DNA of 64,000 nucleotides from positions 54,882-118,881 of IMG/VR virus record IMGVR_UViG_3300032893_000009; one strand, written 5' to 3'. This document shows, in pieces, positions 42,541-50,730 of this stretch. The stretch comes from a virus. Below the pieces are notes generated by a model. The model ran no database searches and had not been told where the DNA came from. It was given only the letters and a program-made list of their open reading frames with translations. Position 1 is the stretch's first letter. Each line of letters opens with the position of its first letter. The position numbers were made by a program, and so were the translations under genes.

Positions 42541-43149
42541 ATGGCGGACATGGATATTCGCGTAGTCAGTGTGGAAGAGAAGCTGGAAGAGATCGACCGC
42601 CTGAGTCAGGAGCTGTTTCAGGAGAACCGGGTGTTCACCCCGCTCTACCCTTGGGTCTTCGTGCTGGTATGCACCAAGGCGCAGCAGGTGGGTCATATCA
42701 TTCTGCCCGACAAGCAGAACAAGACGGTGTGGGAGGGCATCGTGCTCACTACTTGGAACAGCAGACTGGTGGAGCGCGGCTACACCACCAAGGACGGAGT
42801 ACGCATGATGCGTACCGTTAGGGAGTGCAGTGAGCTGGCTCCCGGCCACCGGGTAGTGTTCCCGCACTGGGCGGGCGCGCCGGTACCGGGCTACGATCCC
42901 GAGCGCTTCCGGGTGGTCAAGGAGATTGGGCGCGACAAGGACGACGGAATCATCTATGGGCGGATTGACACCTATGAGCGGAGTACCAAGGCGGTGACCG
43001 ATCTGCTGGAGCTGGTGAAGCAGGTGCATACCGGGGAACCGTGGCCTGCGCTGACCCCGGAAGAGGCAAGGCTGCTGGTAGAGAAAATCGAGGACCAATA
43101 CGTTGTCGTGGACCGCGAGACCAACTCGGTCACCCTGTCAGGCCGATGA
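42541..43149 (+). CDS. GroES-like co-chaperonin
   Basis: The segment PWVFVLVCTKAQQVGHIILP, then NKTVWEGIVLTTW, and APGHRVVFPHWAGAPVPGY follows the Cpn10 beta-barrel order (RVLV, mobile loop, GxIILP, GDRV, the aG). At 202 residues it is twice GroES length, with a helical C-terminal extension. Phage co-chaperonins such as T4 gp31 refit host GroEL for capsid folding. No GroEL gene is present here. Confidence 0.65.
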   Translation: MADMDIRVVSVEEKLEEIDRLSQELFQENRVFTPLYPWVFVLVCTKAQQVGHIILPDKQNKTVWEGIVLTTWNSRLVERGYTTKDGVRMMRTVRECSELAPGHRVVFPHWAGAPVPGYDPERFRVVKEIGRDKDDGIIYGRIDTYERSTKAVTDLLELVKQVHTGEPWPALTPEEARLLVEKIEDQYVVVDRETNSVTLSGR

Positions 43150-43159
43150 AAGCTCACCG

Positions 43160-43203
43160 AACGCGCCTTGGGGCCTTTACGTGCGATCCCGGGGCATTCT
43201 GGA
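43160..43203 (+). repeat. Copy 2 of the 44-bp intergenic repeat
   Basis: Identical outer 18 and 14 bases to 30304-30347 with a different centre, again just upstream of a start codon. Confidence 0.6.
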
Positions 43204-43209
43204 GCCGAC

Positions 43210-43647
43210 ATGGAGCAGCGATTTGGCACACACGCCCCTGTAACGATCTGTCAGGCCCACGATGACCTGCTGAAGGCCAAACTGGGCGAGGCCGGGCTGC
43301 TGTCCTACACATCCGCCAGCGGGGAAGAAGCGGTGGACCGGATGTGGCTGTGGAGCGCAGGAGACCGGTGCATTGCCAACTACGACCCATTCCTGCTGGC
43401 CTATACCGACATCGTGGACAGCATGATCCGGGTATTCGGTCCACGTGCATACGAGCCCGGCGCGCCGGAGTGCATGCTGTGCTACATGAACGAGGCAGCC
43501 CGCAACGGATGCGGCGATCCGCTTTGCGAGAAGAAGCATGATTCCGGCGACGACTGGGTGCAGTACGCCGTGGACGACCAGCTCCGGCTGGCCGAGCAGC
43601 TGGGACTGATGGGCGTCCCCGAGGCTGTTCTGGAGGAAGACCGATGA
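43210..43647 (+). CDS. Hypothetical Cys-containing protein
   Basis: 145 residues. CMLCYMNEAARNGCGDPLC may bind a metal. GGAG upstream of ATG 43210. Not recognised. Confidence 0.5.
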   Translation: MEQRFGTHAPVTICQAHDDLLKAKLGEAGLLSYTSASGEEAVDRMWLWSAGDRCIANYDPFLLAYTDIVDSMIRVFGPRAYEPGAPECMLCYMNEAARNGCGDPLCEKKHDSGDDWVQYAVDDQLRLAEQLGLMGVPEAVLEEDR

Positions 43648-43829
43648 CCCAGTACAAGGTTGAATACCTGACGCTGAGCGGCGGCAAGGTTATCGCCGCG
43701 TACAAGCTGGTTTGCCCCGATTGCCACAAGCTCGATCTGGAGAGCGAGATCGACACAGAGACTACGCCTTGGACGGCGTGGTGCAGGCAGGGCCACGAAT
43801 TTCGCGTTGACCCGACGCCTGATGCATAG
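43644..43829 (+). CDS. Small zinc-binding protein
   Basis: 61 residues with CPDCHK and WCRQGH. ATGA overlap. Confidence 0.45.
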   Translation: MTQYKVEYLTLSGGKVIAAYKLVCPDCHKLDLESEIDTETTPWTAWCRQGHEFRVDPTPDA

Positions 43830-43840
43830 CGGAGGTTCCG

Positions 43841-44155
43841 ATGTTCGGCAACCGTCAAGTTGTGAAACTTCTAACCAACATCCTTGAGGAGATGAAACAA
43901 ATGAGCACCCAACCCGGATTGACTGCACTGACCCAAGCCGTGACCGATCTGACTACGGCGGTAACCAACATGAGCACGCAGGTGACTGCTGCCACCACCG
44001 AGATCGCGGCGCTGACCGCCCAGCTGGCACAGAGCGAAGACCCCGCAGTACAGGCTGCAGCGGCCTCTATCGAGACGCAGGTGGGCAACATCAACACCGC
44101 TGCTTCGGCGCTGCAGGCGGCTGTCGCTCCGCCCGCTCCAGCCCCGGCACCGTAA
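43841..44155 (+). CDS. Thr/Ala-rich helical protein
   Basis: 104 residues, heptad-like Thr/Ala/Leu repeats predicting a coiled coil, and a Pro/Ala tail. Not recognised. Confidence 0.5.
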   Translation: MFGNRQVVKLLTNILEEMKQMSTQPGLTALTQAVTDLTTAVTNMSTQVTAATTEIAALTAQLAQSEDPAVQAAAASIETQVGNINTAASALQAAVAPPAPAPAP

Positions 44156-44225
44156 GTTCGCTCTTGTACGACGTCGTTCCGGTAAGACGCTAAACAACCG
44201 GAAAATCCCAACTGAGAGGTGTTCC

Positions 44226-44579
44226 ATGGAAATCGAGAATGTAAATCAGGTGCAGGTCCAGTCCACCGCTACCGAGGCCACCGACGATCTGCCTGATGAG
44301 GTCCATGCTGTCCTCAAGGACGAGCCTGAGTACAGGATGTGCTTCAACTACAGCATGCTGCGCTACGATGCCGAGCGCCTGCTGGGTGACATCTTCGTCA
44401 TCCTCGACGCATCCATTGTCAACAAGGACCAGAATCGATCTGTGAAGCGATTGATTCAGGAGAAGGTGAGCGATGTGGTCGATGTGTGGCAGAAGAACGC
44501 TTACTGCTACAACGGGGACGTAGCACAGTCGGCTCCTTCGCTGGTCGTTCCGGTGCCCCCGCATCCCATTTACCGGTAG
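44226..44579 (+). CDS. Hypothetical protein upstream of terminase
   Basis: 117 residues, helical. Its place immediately before the terminase large gene is that of a small terminase subunit, but no HTH is evident. Confidence 0.5.
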   Translation: MEIENVNQVQVQSTATEATDDLPDEVHAVLKDEPEYRMCFNYSMLRYDAERLLGDIFVILDASIVNKDQNRSVKRLIQEKVSDVVDVWQKNAYCYNGDVAQSAPSLVVPVPPHPIYR

Positions 44580-44597
44580 TTTGCTGTTCATCGGGCC

Positions 44598-45539
44598 ATG
44601 CTTTGGATGTATTGTCCGGGCATGGCCAACCAGCCCGACAAGTCCCTCTGCCACGATCAACTGGAAGCATTGCAGGCCATGCGCAAGGCTTGGGGCTCCT
44701 ACCTGTTTCTGGCCGCCATGTTCTGGATTCTCCAGAAGGTGGACGACATCAAGACAGCGGTCGAGCGCCCCACCCGGCTGGTGCCCTTCATTCTCAATCC
44801 CATTCAATTGCACATGCTGAGCAATCTGGAGCGCCACAACCTGCTGCTCAAGGCGCGCCAGATCGGCGGCACGACGTTCTTCCTGCTGGTGCGTGGATTG
44901 CTGGAGGTCATCACCAACGAGGGCACCAACGCGCTGCTCATCTCGCAGAGCCGGGAGTATGCCGAGCTGCACTTTATGATCGCGGCCAGGGCCTACCGCT
45001 ACTTTGGAATGAGGAACCCGCATGACGACCGGGAGAACCAGATCAACATCTCCTACCGCCAGAATCTGCTGCACACCAAGTACACCAATCGCCGTGAGCT
45101 GTATTTTGATCAGATTGAATCGCGGCTGGCTGTGGCTACGGCGGAGGTCGAGGAGTCTGGTCAGGGCGCGACGTTACACCACCTGATCTGCAGCGAGTAC
45201 GCACGCTGGCCCAAGAATCCGGCGGCGACGCTGGCCAACGTGCGCGGCGCTCTGGCACCCCGGGGAACGGTGGACATCGAGTGTACCGCCAACGGCGCGG
45301 CGGGCAGCTTCTTCGAGAAGTTCCAACTGGCCCAGCTCAATCCTCTTGCATCCGACGCCAAGAGCCACTACTACAGCTGGTACTTCGCTGAGGACTTGGA
45401 CATGCAGATCGATGACAAGCAGAAGGAGGAGATGGAGAAGGACATCTCCGAGGACGAGCTTAGGCTGATCGCCCAGATGCACCGCGAGCTGACCGACGTG
45501 GCGTGGACTGGGGTGCAGGCCAACAGGGTCTTTGTATGA
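44598..45539 (+). CDS. terL: Terminase large subunit, ATPase part
   Basis: 313 residues with the packaging ATPase motifs: Walker A LLLKARQIGGTTFF (~90-103), Walker B LHHLICSEYARWP and a coupling TANG-like segment IECTANGAAGSF. The frame ends before the nuclease domain, which is encoded separately from 45721. The start may be ATG 44598, 44607 or 44622; none has a clear RBS. Together with 45721-46608 it would equal a normal ~600-residue TerL. Confidence 0.8.
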   Translation: MLWMYCPGMANQPDKSLCHDQLEALQAMRKAWGSYLFLAAMFWILQKVDDIKTAVERPTRLVPFILNPIQLHMLSNLERHNLLLKARQIGGTTFFLLVRGLLEVITNEGTNALLISQSREYAELHFMIAARAYRYFGMRNPHDDRENQINISYRQNLLHTKYTNRRELYFDQIESRLAVATAEVEESGQGATLHHLICSEYARWPKNPAATLANVRGALAPRGTVDIECTANGAAGSFFEKFQLAQLNPLASDAKSHYYSWYFAEDLDMQIDDKQKEEMEKDISEDELRLIAQMHRELTDVAWTGVQANRVFV

Positions 45540-45724
45540 GATACGGATGCGCCAAGGCGGATGCGACGTGCATGTTCTGCTCCCGGCGTGCATGGATCAA
45601 TTTCTGCGACAGCACCGGCACTCGGTATCGCTCCTGTGCTGTCTGCTACCATCTGTTGACAGACCCGAGGTGGAGCAACCGTAATCCGTGGCCCCGCGAC
45701 GGGCAGAGAGCTTGCAGGGGATGA
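45536..45724 (+). CDS. Cys-rich zinc protein inserted in the terminase locus
   Basis: 62 residues: Cys at 5, CMFC, Cys, and CAVC form four to five metal ligands. Its ATG overlaps the upstream TGA (ATGA) and its own TGA overlaps the downstream ATG, so all three frames are translationally coupled. Similar zinc modules occur in phage small genes, but I do not recognise this one. Confidence 0.55.
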   Translation: MRYGCAKADATCMFCSRRAWINFCDSTGTRYRSCAVCYHLLTDPRWSNRNPWPRDGQRACRG

Positions 45725-46608
45725 ACCTGAACGAACCCACTGCCGAAGAACAGAAGCTGATCGACGAGCTGGGCATCACTCCGGAGATCGTGCGGCTGTA
45801 CTTGGGGCGGATCGCGTGGCGCAGGCAGGCCAAGCTGGACTTCCCCGGCGTGGAGTTCGACGAGAAGTTTCCCGAGAGCTGGATTACTGCCTTCGTGGTG
45901 TCCGGCAAGAGCTACTTCGACCGCGACATCCTGACCGCGCGACGCCGCGAGCTGATGGGCTTCCAGCCCTACAAGACCTTTCAGGGCGGGCAGGCCAAGT
46001 TCCTCAAGAAGCGGCTGCCCGGACGGCGCTATGTCATCGGGGCCGATACCGCGCAGGGCGAGTCCATCTCCGAGCAGGAAACCGACAACTGCGCGGCGCA
46101 GGTGCTTGATCTCGAAACCGGTGAGCAGGTGGGCAGCTACTGCGCCTGCGTGCGCCCCGAGGACTTCGCGTGGGATTTGTCCGACATCGGCAAATACTAT
46201 AACGACGCACCCATCATGGTGGAGCGCAACGGGCAGGGCGGCACCACCATTCTGACGCTGGCGGGAGAATGCCGCTACGCGGGTGTGATGAAGTCCAAGG
46301 AATGGCTGAAGCGCGAGCGCAAGCTGGTAGAGTTTGACGGATTCCAGACCAATGTGCGCACCCGGCCTGTGGCTCTGAACTTCGTCAACCGCTGGGTGAA
46401 GGACAGTCCCGAGCTGATCAACGACCTGAGCTTCATCGACGAGGCTCTGGTCTTCGTGCGCAATGAAAAAGGCATCCCCAAGGCCACCCCGGGCGCACAC
46501 GACGACCGGGTGATGGCCATGGCCATGGCACAGGCCGCCCGGGCCATGCTGATGGCCTACTGGCCCTCGCAGGGCCGTGAAGGCTACATCGACGCAACCC
46601 GCCTCTAA
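45721..46608 (+). CDS. terL: Terminase large subunit, nuclease part
   Basis: 295 residues. The start (ELGITPEIVRLYLGRIAWRR) is the linker seen in the middle of large terminases, followed by FPESWITAF. The RNase H-fold nuclease motifs are present: YVIGADTAQGE (first Asp), the central MVERNGQGG and the final AHDDRVMAMAMA. ATG 45721 is preferred over GTG 45688. It cleaves concatemeric DNA during packaging once paired with the ATPase subunit. Confidence 0.8.
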   Translation: MNLNEPTAEEQKLIDELGITPEIVRLYLGRIAWRRQAKLDFPGVEFDEKFPESWITAFVVSGKSYFDRDILTARRRELMGFQPYKTFQGGQAKFLKKRLPGRRYVIGADTAQGESISEQETDNCAAQVLDLETGEQVGSYCACVRPEDFAWDLSDIGKYYNDAPIMVERNGQGGTTILTLAGECRYAGVMKSKEWLKRERKLVEFDGFQTNVRTRPVALNFVNRWVKDSPELINDLSFIDEALVFVRNEKGIPKATPGAHDDRVMAMAMAQAARAMLMAYWPSQGREGYIDATRL

Positions 46609-46632
46609 GACGCAACACGTTTTCACTATAGT
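46609..46632 (+). promoter_or_regulatory. Phage promoter (GACGCA-N12-TATAGT)
   Basis: GACGCA, ACACGTTTTCAC, TATAGT; the best match to the seven-site class. Immediately downstream of the terminase stop. Confidence 0.6.
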
Positions 46633-46648
46633 GGGGTAGAGGTGTGCG

Positions 46649-46837
46649 ATGGCGGAAGCGAGAAAAATAAACGTACCTGCTGGTGCTGTGGTGACGCTGA
46701 AATCAGGCGGTCCCAGAATGACCGTGCGGGAGCGTGTAGCATGTGCCGCTGGTGAGGTGTACCGGTGCGTGTGGTTCGATCAAAATGAGATGGTTCACGA
46801 GGCGGTATTCGACATCAACATGCTCTTCTGCGTTTGA
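46649..46837 (+). CDS. YodC-like (DUF2158) small protein
   Basis: 62 residues: VVTLKSGGPRMTV, then CVWFDQNE, match the short beta-barrel DUF2158 family of unknown function. Confidence 0.75.
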   Translation: MAEARKINVPAGAVVTLKSGGPRMTVRERVACAAGEVYRCVWFDQNEMVHEAVFDINMLFCV

Positions 46838-46862
46838 CACGTTTATTGAAACGTGCTACACT
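46834..46862 (+). promoter_or_regulatory. Consensus promoter with palindromic operator
   Basis: TTGACA (46834-46839), 17-bp spacer, TACACT (46857-46862) with TGC extension. The spacer contains CACGTTT-ATTG-AAACGTG, a perfect 7-bp inverted repeat. Confidence 0.75.
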
Positions 46863-46889
46863 GGTGCTGTTTGGAGACGGAGAAGGAAC

Positions 46890-47294
46890 ATGATCAACTT
46901 GGATGAAAACATCGTAGGTATCTGGTATGTGCAGCTGAGCGCGACGTCGGACTGGATGTGCGGAGTCAGCAAACTGCCCGATGGCAAATGCGCCGTCACC
47001 TACCGGTTCCGTTACTACGACGGTGACCAGAGCAAGGACACCTTTGAGGACGGCGATACCGAGCACTGGTATGCTGGCACAGCCACCAGCCGGGAGGTGG
47101 GCATCGAGATCGCCCGGGCTGCAAGTGCCTATCTCAAGGGCAAGGGGGCCGTGGGCGACGTCTATGAGTGCCTGAACGATAAGGGCATCAAGGACTTCAC
47201 GGAGCGCTTCACTAAGATGCCGTTTGTGCATATCAAGACAGTCACCGCCGAAGAGGCTGCGAAGTACGCGCCCGATCAGGTGAGCACGAACTAG
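46890..47294 (+). CDS. Hypothetical protein
   Basis: 134 residues; beta-rich N-terminal half, helical middle. AGAAGGAAC before ATG 46890; driven by the strong promoter 28 bases upstream. Not recognised. Confidence 0.55.
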   Translation: MINLDENIVGIWYVQLSATSDWMCGVSKLPDGKCAVTYRFRYYDGDQSKDTFEDGDTEHWYAGTATSREVGIEIARAASAYLKGKGAVGDVYECLNDKGIKDFTERFTKMPFVHIKTVTAEEAAKYAPDQVSTN

Positions 47295-47318
47295 GACACA
47301 GCACATTTTCACTAAGGT
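47295..47318 (+). promoter_or_regulatory. Phage promoter (GACACA-N12-TAAGGT)
   Basis: GACACA, GCACATTTTCAC, TAAGGT; the spacer closely resembles that at 46609. Only 7 bases separate it from the next ATG, so any RNA would be nearly leaderless. Confidence 0.45.
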
Positions 47319-47324
47319 GGATGT

Positions 47325-47516
47325 ATGAAGACTGGCGAGGAGTTGATCGGATTGCTGCCTGAGTGGATCGTGCGCCGGGTTGCCGGACGGCGCAGCCGTT
47401 CGATGCTGGGACAGGCGCTGATGATCGCCTACCTTCAGGGCATGCGCGACGTGATGCAGGAAGATCGCGCAGCCCTCAGCCGGGAGCTTGGCGCGGATGG
47501 AAAACCGAAGGGGTGA
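47325..47516 (+). CDS. Small hypothetical protein
   Basis: 63 residues, basic helix. Not recognised. Confidence 0.45.
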   Translation: MKTGEELIGLLPEWIVRRVAGRRSRSMLGQALMIAYLQGMRDVMQEDRAALSRELGADGKPKG

Positions 47517-47521
47517 ATTGT

Positions 47522-47890
47522 ATGGCAACCAAGGAAATCAAGCTGGAGCCGCTGAAAGAGGGTGCGCTGAAGAAGGCCATTCTCGATCTGCAGGACCTGA
47601 GCGAGCAGTACGAGGAGCTGGACAAGAAGTGGGACGCGCTGGCAGAGAAGATTCTGGCCACCATGCCACCCCGCGACGTGCGCCAGTATGGCGAGCTGCG
47701 CTGCACCATCGTGCAGGCTTGGCAGCGCCGCGTGGACTGGAAGCGGGAATGCCTCAAGCTGGCCCGCGAGCTGTTTCCCACGGCCTCGGCTTTCAAGGCC
47801 TTCCTGTACAGGCTGGTAAAGGCCTACAGGAAGAAAGCCAACAAGCCCAGCATCAAGCTGTCGATCATCAAGGGTGGGGGTGAGCAATGA
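47522..47890 (+). CDS. Hypothetical helical protein
   Basis: 122 residues from ATG 47522; helical with a basic end. Not recognised. Confidence 0.5.
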   Translation: MATKEIKLEPLKEGALKKAILDLQDLSEQYEELDKKWDALAEKILATMPPRDVRQYGELRCTIVQAWQRRVDWKRECLKLARELFPTASAFKAFLYRLVKAYRKKANKPSIKLSIIKGGGEQ

Positions 47891-48216
47891 CCCCGGACGA
47901 GTATCTGAAGATCAGGGACTGGCTGACGCGGGAGGAGACCGAGGCCAAGATTGCGCGTGCGAGGATGCGCCTGCCCAAGGCCACTGAAGCGCTGTTTCAG
48001 TTGGAGAGGGCGCTGAAGGCCGAGGCCACTGCACGGGTTCTGCGCAGAGTTCTCAAGATGCTGGACGCTTTACCAGAGTCGATGCGCGAGGACGAGTCTG
48101 CTGATCCCGAGTCCGAGAACTACATCGGGCACAACCGGGCGAAGGCTCTGGGCGTTGCCAAGTGTTTATGCCATGGCGGGAAGAGGGACATCATGTGCCC
48201 GTTCCACGGGAGATGA
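47887..48216 (+). CDS. Helical protein with Cys/His tail
   Basis: 109 residues, ATGA coupled. C-terminal CLCHGGKRDIMCPFH is a likely zinc knuckle. Confidence 0.5.
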   Translation: MTPDEYLKIRDWLTREETEAKIARARMRLPKATEALFQLERALKAEATARVLRRVLKMLDALPESMREDESADPESENYIGHNRAKALGVAKCLCHGGKRDIMCPFHGR

Positions 48217-48566
48217 CGATGAAAGAAGTGTTGTTCAAGGACGGCAGGGTGGTGAAGGTCGATGCGGACATGCTGTTGTGCCCGGAGGGCGAGGTGGCTC
48301 TGTACAAGCGCAACGGCAATGGCAACCAGCACGTGGTCAGCTATCCCGCTGAGACTGTCAAGGACGTGCGCGACTATCAGGATCATCCGCTCAAGATTCT
48401 GGCAGTGAAGCTGCTGCAGGCTATGAGCAAGACCGAAGCGCACGGCAGCCAGAAGCTGTGTGAGCTGGCCGGGGTTAAGTATTCCGACGCAGTGATCCCG
48501 GTTCTGAAGAAACTGCGCGAGGCAGGCAAGGTCAGATTTGAAGCTGGAAAGTGGCTGAGGGTGTGA
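48213..48566 (+). CDS. Putative winged-helix protein
   Basis: 117 residues. The C-terminal half (KLCELAGVKYSDAVIPVLKK, then AGKVRFEAGKWLRV) has the pattern of a winged helix-turn-helix. Could regulate the promoters nearby; no target shown. Confidence 0.5.
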   Translation: MTMKEVLFKDGRVVKVDADMLLCPEGEVALYKRNGNGNQHVVSYPAETVKDVRDYQDHPLKILAVKLLQAMSKTEAHGSQKLCELAGVKYSDAVIPVLKKLREAGKVRFEAGKWLRV

Positions 48567-48579
48567 GGGGGAACAACGT

Positions 48580-49080
48580 ATGACGACGGTAGCGGAAGCA
48601 AAGAAGTGGGGATACTGGCGGGGCTGGACCGAGGAGCAGCAGAAGAACGTTCGTGAACTGCTGATGGACCGGGACCTGCCTTACGCGGAGATCGCGCGGG
48701 CGTTCCCTGTGGAGGGCGGTGTTGCCGCGATCAAGACCTATGCCGGGCACGTGGGTGCGCCGGAGCGGGCCAAGCGCGCTTACACGAAGAGGGGCGATGC
48801 TCCTCTGGCAATGCCCAAGAACCTTAGCGCGGTGGAGACGCAGATCGAGATCGTGCGCCGCAAGCAGGCTGAGCTGGAAGCCGAGCTGAAGCACTTGCAG
48901 GACGTGAAGCAGGAGATGTCCATCCGTTTCGAGCGCGACGGAGGTGATGTGTTGGTCTATGGCGTGGCCCCCCAGCCGCTGCGGGCCAGTATCGAGCAGT
49001 GGGTCACCTTCCTGAACAAGGAGGGCGCGCGCAAGCTGCGCGATTACATCGTTGCCACTACCAAGAGCACGGTTGTGTGA
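48580..49080 (+). CDS. GcrA/HTH-like protein with coiled coil
   Basis: 166 residues. The N-terminus (GWTEEQQKNVRELLMDRD, then YAEIARAF) resembles SANT/GcrA-type helix-turn-helix modules. A coiled coil follows (VRRKQAELEAELKHLQDV). A DNA-binding regulator is likely. Confidence 0.5.
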   Translation: MTTVAEAKKWGYWRGWTEEQQKNVRELLMDRDLPYAEIARAFPVEGGVAAIKTYAGHVGAPERAKRAYTKRGDAPLAMPKNLSAVETQIEIVRRKQAELEAELKHLQDVKQEMSIRFERDGGDVLVYGVAPQPLRASIEQWVTFLNKEGARKLRDYIVATTKSTVV

Positions 49081-49087
49081 GGGCGCT

Positions 49088-49342
49088 ATGTGGACGAAAT
49101 TGCCGAAGTGCGACGTGTGTGGCAAGACCAAGGGCGTGGGCAACAGGTGGCTGCTGGCGGTGCGCCATACCTCCATCAAGGAGTTTGGCCGCTGCCGTCT
49201 CGCGGTGTTCGACTGGAGCGACGCGCTGGCGGCCAAGCCGGGCGTGCTGCACATCTGCGGAGAGGGCTGCCTGTCCACTCTTTTCAGCCGTGCCATGGAG
49301 AACAGGACGAGCCCCAAGATTGTAGAGGTTAAAAATGTCTAA
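49088..49342 (+). CDS. Small zinc-ribbon protein
   Basis: 84 residues with CDVCGKTKG and CGEGC, a probable zinc ribbon. Confidence 0.5.
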   Translation: MWTKLPKCDVCGKTKGVGNRWLLAVRHTSIKEFGRCRLAVFDWSDALAAKPGVLHICGEGCLSTLFSRAMENRTSPKIVEVKNV

Positions 49343-49568
49343 GATGAGTTTGAAAGAGGCACTGCAGCGACGTGCCCATTTGGTGGCCACATACGTGGAC
49401 CTGCAGCACACGCTGCTGAACGTGCGCCTCGCGCTGCGGGAGCTGCCCTTTGTGGGACACCTTCGTCCACAGGTGGTGATTGAGCTGTGCCGCCGCTGCG
49501 GCCAGCCTTTCAGCGCCCGGGATATTCGCAAGCACGAACCGCATTGCAAGGGGAAGCTAGTCAAATGA
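49335..49568 (+). CDS. Zinc-finger protein
   Basis: 77 residues; C-terminal CRRCGQPFSARDIRKHEPHC is a C2HC-type finger. Confidence 0.55.
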   Translation: MSKMSLKEALQRRAHLVATYVDLQHTLLNVRLALRELPFVGHLRPQVVIELCRRCGQPFSARDIRKHEPHCKGKLVK

Positions 49569-50302
49569 TTCTCGGTATACCCAGCGACGCAGCCTTGTGG
49601 GAAGTGGTGGGTGCGATACAGGTGTGCCAGTCAGCGGGCATCGCCGACGTGGAATACAACGGGGGTGACGAGAGCAGCCAGTTTCTGGAGCTGACCGGGC
49701 TGAAGCAGGCGGAATCGGGTACGGCTGAAAAGTGGCTCGATCTGGGCAGCGCCATGCGCCAGCTGGAGAAGGCCAAGGTGACCTACCCCGATCTGCTGGC
49801 CGATACCGTGGGTTTGAAGATTGGCGGGGGCAAGGCACCCCTGTTTCCCGGGCTGGAAACGGCCCAAGGCGAGGCCGGTGGCATCGTGGTGAGCCCTTAC
49901 CATGTCCACGACTCTTTCCGCCTCCCTTGGCAGATTTGGCGGGGTCTGATCAAGCACCTGCGCACCTACGGGCTCCCGGTACACCTGCTGGGCATGACCG
50001 GCGAGCGCGCCGACTATGCCAACTTCACCGAGGGCACCGTGCTGAGCAGCCTGCCGGTGGCCGACAAGCTGCGGGCGCTGGCGCAGGCCAAGCTGGTGGT
50101 GGGGGTGCCCAATGCTTGGACGTGGGCGGCTGCGGGCTACGGCAAGAAGGTGATCGTGCTCCATCCCGATGGCATCCCCCATGAGAGGTGGTTCGGCTTC
50201 GAGGTTCAGCCCCGTACTCTGGGGCGGCTGCTCTACGACGCGCAGCAGCTCCAGCCTGCCGTGATTCTGGCCGGGATGCGCAAGCTGATCTCGATTATGT
50301 GA
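49565..50302 (+). CDS. GT9-like glycosyltransferase
   Basis: 245 residues. VVSPYHVHDSFRLPW and the final VVGVPNAWTWAAAGYGKKVIV follow the nucleotide-sugar binding half of heptosyltransferases. More divergent than the copy at 34843. ATGA coupled. Confidence 0.5.
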   Translation: MILGIPSDAALWEVVGAIQVCQSAGIADVEYNGGDESSQFLELTGLKQAESGTAEKWLDLGSAMRQLEKAKVTYPDLLADTVGLKIGGGKAPLFPGLETAQGEAGGIVVSPYHVHDSFRLPWQIWRGLIKHLRTYGLPVHLLGMTGERADYANFTEGTVLSSLPVADKLRALAQAKLVVGVPNAWTWAAAGYGKKVIVLHPDGIPHERWFGFEVQPRTLGRLLYDAQQLQPAVILAGMRKLISIM

Positions 50303-50314
50303 CGGAGGACTGCA

Positions 50315-50668
50315 ATGAGCTATAACATTTCTCTTCTTGATCCGGTTACCAAGGACACATTGATGCTGGACGAGCCACACCAGTTTATCGGCGACCTCTA
50401 TATTGCAGCTGGGTGTGTGCTGTGGCTGAACGTCACTTGGAACTACGCATCGCACTTTTACCGGCTGCTCGGAGAAAAGGGTATCCGCGTCATTTACGGA
50501 ATGACCGGCGCAGAGTCCATCCCGGTTTTGCAAAAGGCAGCCGACCAGCTACAGGACGACGTGGATCGTGACTACTGGCAGGCGACTGAGGGTAATGCTA
50601 AGCGGGCGCTTCTCAACCTGATCGAGATGGCGAAACTGCGCCCGGATGGCATCTGGAGTGGTAATTAA
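50315..50668 (+). CDS. Hypothetical phage protein
   Basis: 117 residues beginning MSYNISLLDPVTKDTLMLDEPH, a family I recall from phages, of unknown function. GGAGGACTGC before ATG. Confidence 0.6.
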   Translation: MSYNISLLDPVTKDTLMLDEPHQFIGDLYIAAGCVLWLNVTWNYASHFYRLLGEKGIRVIYGMTGAESIPVLQKAADQLQDDVDRDYWQATEGNAKRALLNLIEMAKLRPDGIWSGN

Positions 50669-50696
50669 CCCGCTGAAAACACGACGCAAAAAGGTG

Positions 50697-50724
50697 TTGC
50701 ACGTTTGTTGAAACGTGCTATACT
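50697..50724 (+). promoter_or_regulatory. Extended -10 promoter with perfect palindromic operator
   Basis: GCACGTTT-GTTG-AAACGTGC (50699-50718) is a perfect 8-bp inverted repeat between TTGCAC and TATACT (50719-50724, TGC extended). It drives the structured RNA below. Confidence 0.7.
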
Positions 50725-50730
50725 GTAATT

